Assembly (NCBI GenBank): GCA_031290325.1
Contig: JAITNU010000092.1
Coordinates: forward strand, 1-7,120
Length of the DNA: 7,120 bases
Direction of reading: 5' to 3'
Source of the DNA: Treponema sp.
Lineage (GTDB): Bacteria; Spirochaetota; Spirochaetia; Treponematales; Breznakiellaceae
Made by a program: the position numbers and the translations under genes. The notes under the pieces were generated by a model. It was not told the origin of the DNA and did no database searches. It saw only the letters and a list, made by a program, of their open reading frames with translations. Shown piece by piece: positions 4,957-7,120 of this stretch (position 1 is its first letter; every line of letters starts with the position of its first letter).

Positions 4957-6358
4957 ACTGGTACGTTCACTAGAAGAGGCCATCATTGCCAGCGGACTTA
5001 AAGATGGGATGTGCATATCCTTTCATCACCATTTACGCAATGGGGACTATGTCCTCAACATGGTGCTGGAGGCCATTGCACAACTGGGCATCGGCAATCT
5101 CACCATCAACGCGAGTTCGATTTTTGACTGCCACGCGCCGCTCCTGAAGCACCTCAAAAACGGGGTGGTAACGGGCCTGGAAACCAACTACATGGGCCAG
5201 GTGGTGGGCAAGGCGGTGAGCGAGGGTATCTTGCAAAAGCCGGTTCTGTTCCGCACCCACGGGGGCCGTCCCAGCGATATTGAAACCGGGAAATCCCCGA
5301 TAGATGTGGCCTTTATCGGAGCCCCCACGTCGGATATCCAGGGAAACTGTACGGGCCGATACGGGAAATCCGCCTGTGGTTCCCTGGGCTACGCCTTTGC
5401 CGACGCCCGCTATGCGAAGCAGGTGGTGGTGGTTACTGACAACCTCGTTCCCTATCCTGCGACCCCTTATTCCATCAGCGAGGTAGACGTGGATCATCTG
5501 GTTGTGGTGGACGCTATTGGGGATCCCCAGGGTATTGTATCGGGAACCACCCGGATGACCCGTGATCCCATTGCACTGCGTATCGCGGACCTCACCGCCA
5601 AGGTGATTAGCGCATCAGGGCTTTTAAAGAACGGGTTTTCCTTCCAGACCGGCGCAGGGGGCGCGTCCCTGGCTGTGGGGCAAAACATCCAGGAAATCAT
5701 GCTGAAACAGGGGATTAAAGGCAGTTTTGCCCTGGGGGGAACCACGGAGTACCTGGTCAACATGCTGGAAACGGGCTGTTTTGAGCATATTCTGGATGTC
5801 CAGTGTTTTGATCTGAAGGCAGTAGAATCCCTGCACCGCAATCCCCGTCATATTGAGATAAGCGCAGGTCACTACGCAAGCCCCACGGCAAAGAGCTGTG
5901 TGGCGGAGCGCCTTGATGTGGTGGTGTTGGGGGCCACCCAAATCGATGTCAACTTCAATGTCAATGTTCACACTGATTCCAATGGGTACATCATCGGCGG
6001 CTCAGGGGGCCATAGCGATGTCGCATCTGGGGCCAAGCTGGCCCTGGTTATTGCCCCCTTGAGCAGGGCGCGGCTGTCCATTGTGGTGGACCAGGTGCTG
6101 ACCACCACCACGCCGGGCAGCACGGTGGATGCCCTGGTTACTCAACACGGCGTGGCGATCAATCCCCGGCGGGAGGATCTGCGGGAGCGGCTCACTGCCT
6201 CCGGCCTTCCCCTGGTGGAGATAGAGGCATTACGCAAAACCGCAGAGAGCCTCAACGGGGTTTCCCAGAAGCCGCAGCTCGGGGACCGGGTGATAGGCCG
6301 GGTCAGGTACCGGGACGGCACTATTATTGATGAAATCCGTACCGTGCTTTCGTTGTAA
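4949..6358 (+). CDS. citF: Citrate lyase alpha subunit (citrate:acetyl-ACP transferase)
   Basis: The 469-residue protein transfers the ACP arm from acetate to citrate, the first half-reaction of citrate lyase. Recognisable CitF motifs are SLEEAIIASGLKDGMCISFHHH (7-28), THGGR (103-107), DVAFIGAP (119-126), GKSACGSLGYA (139-149), QTGAGGASLAVG, ASPTAKSCVAERL, VDFNVNV-like IDVNFNVNVHTDSNG, GGSGGHSD, TPGSTVDALVTQHGVAINP and RYRDGTIID. ATG 4949 is preceded by a G-rich site (AAGGGGGAATC) and overlaps the citE end by eight bases. The frame is open further upstream inside citE, but that extension does not resemble CitF. Compared with enterobacterial CitF (about 505-510 residues) it lacks roughly 40 N-terminal residues before the conserved start of the domain. 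No citX or citG follows. Confidence 0.96.
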   Translation: MSKLVRSLEEAIIASGLKDGMCISFHHHLRNGDYVLNMVLEAIAQLGIGNLTINASSIFDCHAPLLKHLKNGVVTGLETNYMGQVVGKAVSEGILQKPVLFRTHGGRPSDIETGKSPIDVAFIGAPTSDIQGNCTGRYGKSACGSLGYAFADARYAKQVVVVTDNLVPYPATPYSISEVDVDHLVVVDAIGDPQGIVSGTTRMTRDPIALRIADLTAKVISASGLLKNGFSFQTGAGGASLAVGQNIQEIMLKQGIKGSFALGGTTEYLVNMLETGCFEHILDVQCFDLKAVESLHRNPRHIEISAGHYASPTAKSCVAERLDVVVLGATQIDVNFNVNVHTDSNGYIIGGSGGHSDVASGAKLALVIAPLSRARLSIVVDQVLTTTTPGSTVDALVTQHGVAINPRREDLRERLTASGLPLVEIEALRKTAESLNGVSQKPQLGDRVIGRVRYRDGTIIDEIRTVLSL

Positions 6359-6379
6359 TACCCCTGGTTCGGCGTACAT

Positions 6380-6398
6380 TTTGATTGACAGAATCAAA
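6380..6398. promoter_or_regulatory. Perfect inverted repeat over the -35 of the binding-protein gene, operator candidate
   Basis: TTTGATT (6380-6386) and AATCAAA (6392-6398) are exact complements around GACAG. The repeat spans the -35 box TTGACA (6385-6390), the classical position for a repressor site. It could instead be a weak hairpin at the end of the citF transcript, but no T-run follows it. The repeat is seen directly; its role is inferred. Confidence 0.5.
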
Positions 6399-6413
6399 CC
6401 GGGAGAGGATACT
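6385..6413 (+). promoter_or_regulatory. Promoter of the ABC solute-binding protein gene
   Basis: A perfect -35 TTGACA (6385-6390) is followed by exactly 17 bases and GATACT (6408-6413, four of six -10 bases). Transcription would begin near 6420, giving a leader of about 45 bases that contains a hairpin. It implies that the transport gene can be expressed separately from citDEF. Confidence 0.6.
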
Positions 6414-6423
6414 ATGGTAATCA

Positions 6424-6450
6424 GGCGGGGTATTTTTCCCCACCGGTTTT
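6424..6450 (+). terminator. Leader hairpin followed by a short T-run, weak terminator or attenuator
   Basis: GGCGGGG (6424-6430) pairs with CCCCACC (6438-6444), with one C-A mismatch, around the loop TATTTTT, and GG plus T4 (6447-6450) follows. It could end citDEF transcripts. Because it lies downstream of the next promoter, it would also lie in the leader of the binding-protein mRNA. The short T-run makes this tentative. Confidence 0.35.
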
Positions 6451-6454
6451 ATAT

Positions 6455-6460
6455 AGGAGG
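6455..6460 (+). promoter_or_regulatory. Ribosome binding site of the solute-binding protein gene
   Basis: AGGAGG is followed by ATAT and ATG 6465. It is the strongest ribosome binding site in the window, in keeping with an abundant periplasmic protein, and it fixes the start just before the signal peptide. Confidence 0.85.
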
Positions 6461-6464
6461 ATAT

Positions 6465-7120
6465 ATGAAACGATTATTAGGTGTATTGGTATTGGCAGGG
6501 CTTGCTACAGCGGTCTTCGCAACAGGTAAGTCTGAGGCAGCACCCCAGGAGATACGGGTACTTTTGGCGAATCATCCCTATGGGGAACTGCTTAAAACGG
6601 CGATTCCTGAGTTTGAGGCGTCCACAGGCATTAAGGTACAGGTTGAAAGCCTCCAGGAGGCGCAGCTTACCCAGAAGCTCACCACTGAATTTGCGACCAA
6701 CTCTTCCACGGTGGATGTGTTTATGACCCGTCCGCTTCAGGAAGGGCTTTTGTTCAACAAGAACGGGTGGTACGCTCCCCTGGCTCAGTACGATTTTGCG
6801 GACTATCCGTCCAATAGCGTCGATATTGGGCGCAAGAACGGTACGGCTTACATTGTCCCGCTGGTCATTGAGTGGCAGGTACTCTACTACCGCAAAGATC
6901 TCTTTGACCAGGCCGGTCTCCCGGTACCCACGAACTTTACCGAGTTGGAAGCGGCAGCAGCGGCTTTGACCAGGGACGGGGTGGCGGGCTTTGGTTCCCG
7001 CGGTGCAGGCGCCGCAGCGGTAACCCAGCTTTCAAGTTATGTCTACAACTTCGGGGGACGCTACCTTGATACGGGCCGTGCGGTCTTTGACCGCCCCGAG
7101 GCGGTCGAGGCTATCACCTA
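6465..7120 (+). CDS. ABC transporter solute-binding protein (family 1), 3' end off the window
   Basis: The 218 codons visible are about half of the usual 410-450. Residues 1-19 form a signal peptide: basic MKR, a hydrophobic stretch and a VFA cleavage site before TGKSEAAPQ, a style common in treponemal binding proteins. There is no lipobox cysteine, so it is probably periplasmic rather than a lipoprotein. Next comes an extracellular solute-binding family 1 (UgpB/MalE-like) N-lobe: EIRVLLANHPY, IPEFEASTGIKVQVES, DVFMTRPLQEG, YAPLAQYDFADYP, an IVPLVIEWQVLYYRKDLFDQAGLPVPTNF block that is highly typical of the family, then ALTRDGVAGFGSRG. The binding protein delivers a solute to an inner-membrane ABC permease expected downstream. 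Family 1 members mostly bind sugars or polyols. The place after citDEF raises the possibility of citrate or another carboxylate, but its own promoter argues that the link may be accidental. Confidence 0.9.
   Translation, partial: MKRLLGVLVLAGLATAVFATGKSEAAPQEIRVLLANHPYGELLKTAIPEFEASTGIKVQVESLQEAQLTQKLTTEFATNSSTVDVFMTRPLQEGLLFNKNGWYAPLAQYDFADYPSNSVDIGRKNGTAYIVPLVIEWQVLYYRKDLFDQAGLPVPTNFTELEAAAAALTRDGVAGFGSRGAGAAAVTQLSSYVYNFGGRYLDTGRAVFDRPEAVEAIT

Noticed and set aside
5033..5497. Long open frame on the minus strand within citF
   Set aside because: It is antisense to strongly conserved CitF codons, has no family likeness, and is typical of GC-biased third positions.
6363..6403. Larger hairpin CCTGGTT...AACCGGG after citF as a terminator
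   Set aside because: The outer arms pair with one wobble but enclose a bulged loop, compete with the inner inverted repeat for the same bases, and have no T-run after them.

Overview
The window looks like a piece of a spirochaete chromosome, most likely Treponema and possibly one of the higher-GC, gut-associated species. This rests on three things: a PTS EIIA domain fused behind an excisionase-like DNA-binding domain, a secreted solute-binding protein whose signal peptide ends in the VFA-TGKSE style common in treponemes, and GC-rich genes separated by very AT-rich spacers. The genus is inferred from these family features; no database search was possible.

Left part (1-1360). The window opens with the last 49 codons of a sodium:alanine symporter on the plus strand. 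A GC-rich hairpin lies between it and two minus-strand genes, cytidine deaminase (cdd) followed by the HTH-EIIA regulator (ptsN-like). ptsN has a strong promoter of its own whose -35 box contains the cdd stop codon.

Middle (1391-3528). A promoter region divergent from cdd drives a two-gene unit. The first gene encodes a membrane-anchored, beta-propeller-like protein. The second encodes an exported protein with a degenerate M23/LytM domain and an Ig-like tail. The genes are 4 bases apart and end at a clear rho-independent terminator. They are probably an envelope protein pair of unknown function.

Right part (3529-7120). An AT-rich gene-free spacer with phased T-tracts leads to a good promoter and to citD-citE-citF, which encode the acyl-carrier, citryl-CoA lyase and citrate CoA-transferase subunits of citrate lyase. 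The cistrons overlap. The enzyme cleaves citrate to acetate and oxaloacetate. The accessory genes citC, citX and citG are not visible here. After citF, a new promoter, whose -35 lies inside a perfect inverted repeat, starts an ABC transporter solute-binding protein gene that runs off the right edge.

No mobile element, CRISPR array, tRNA or rRNA was seen. I found no convincing wholly new system. The best leads are the envelope pair, the HTH-EIIA fusion, the reduced citrate lyase locus and the two palindromes sitting on promoter elements.
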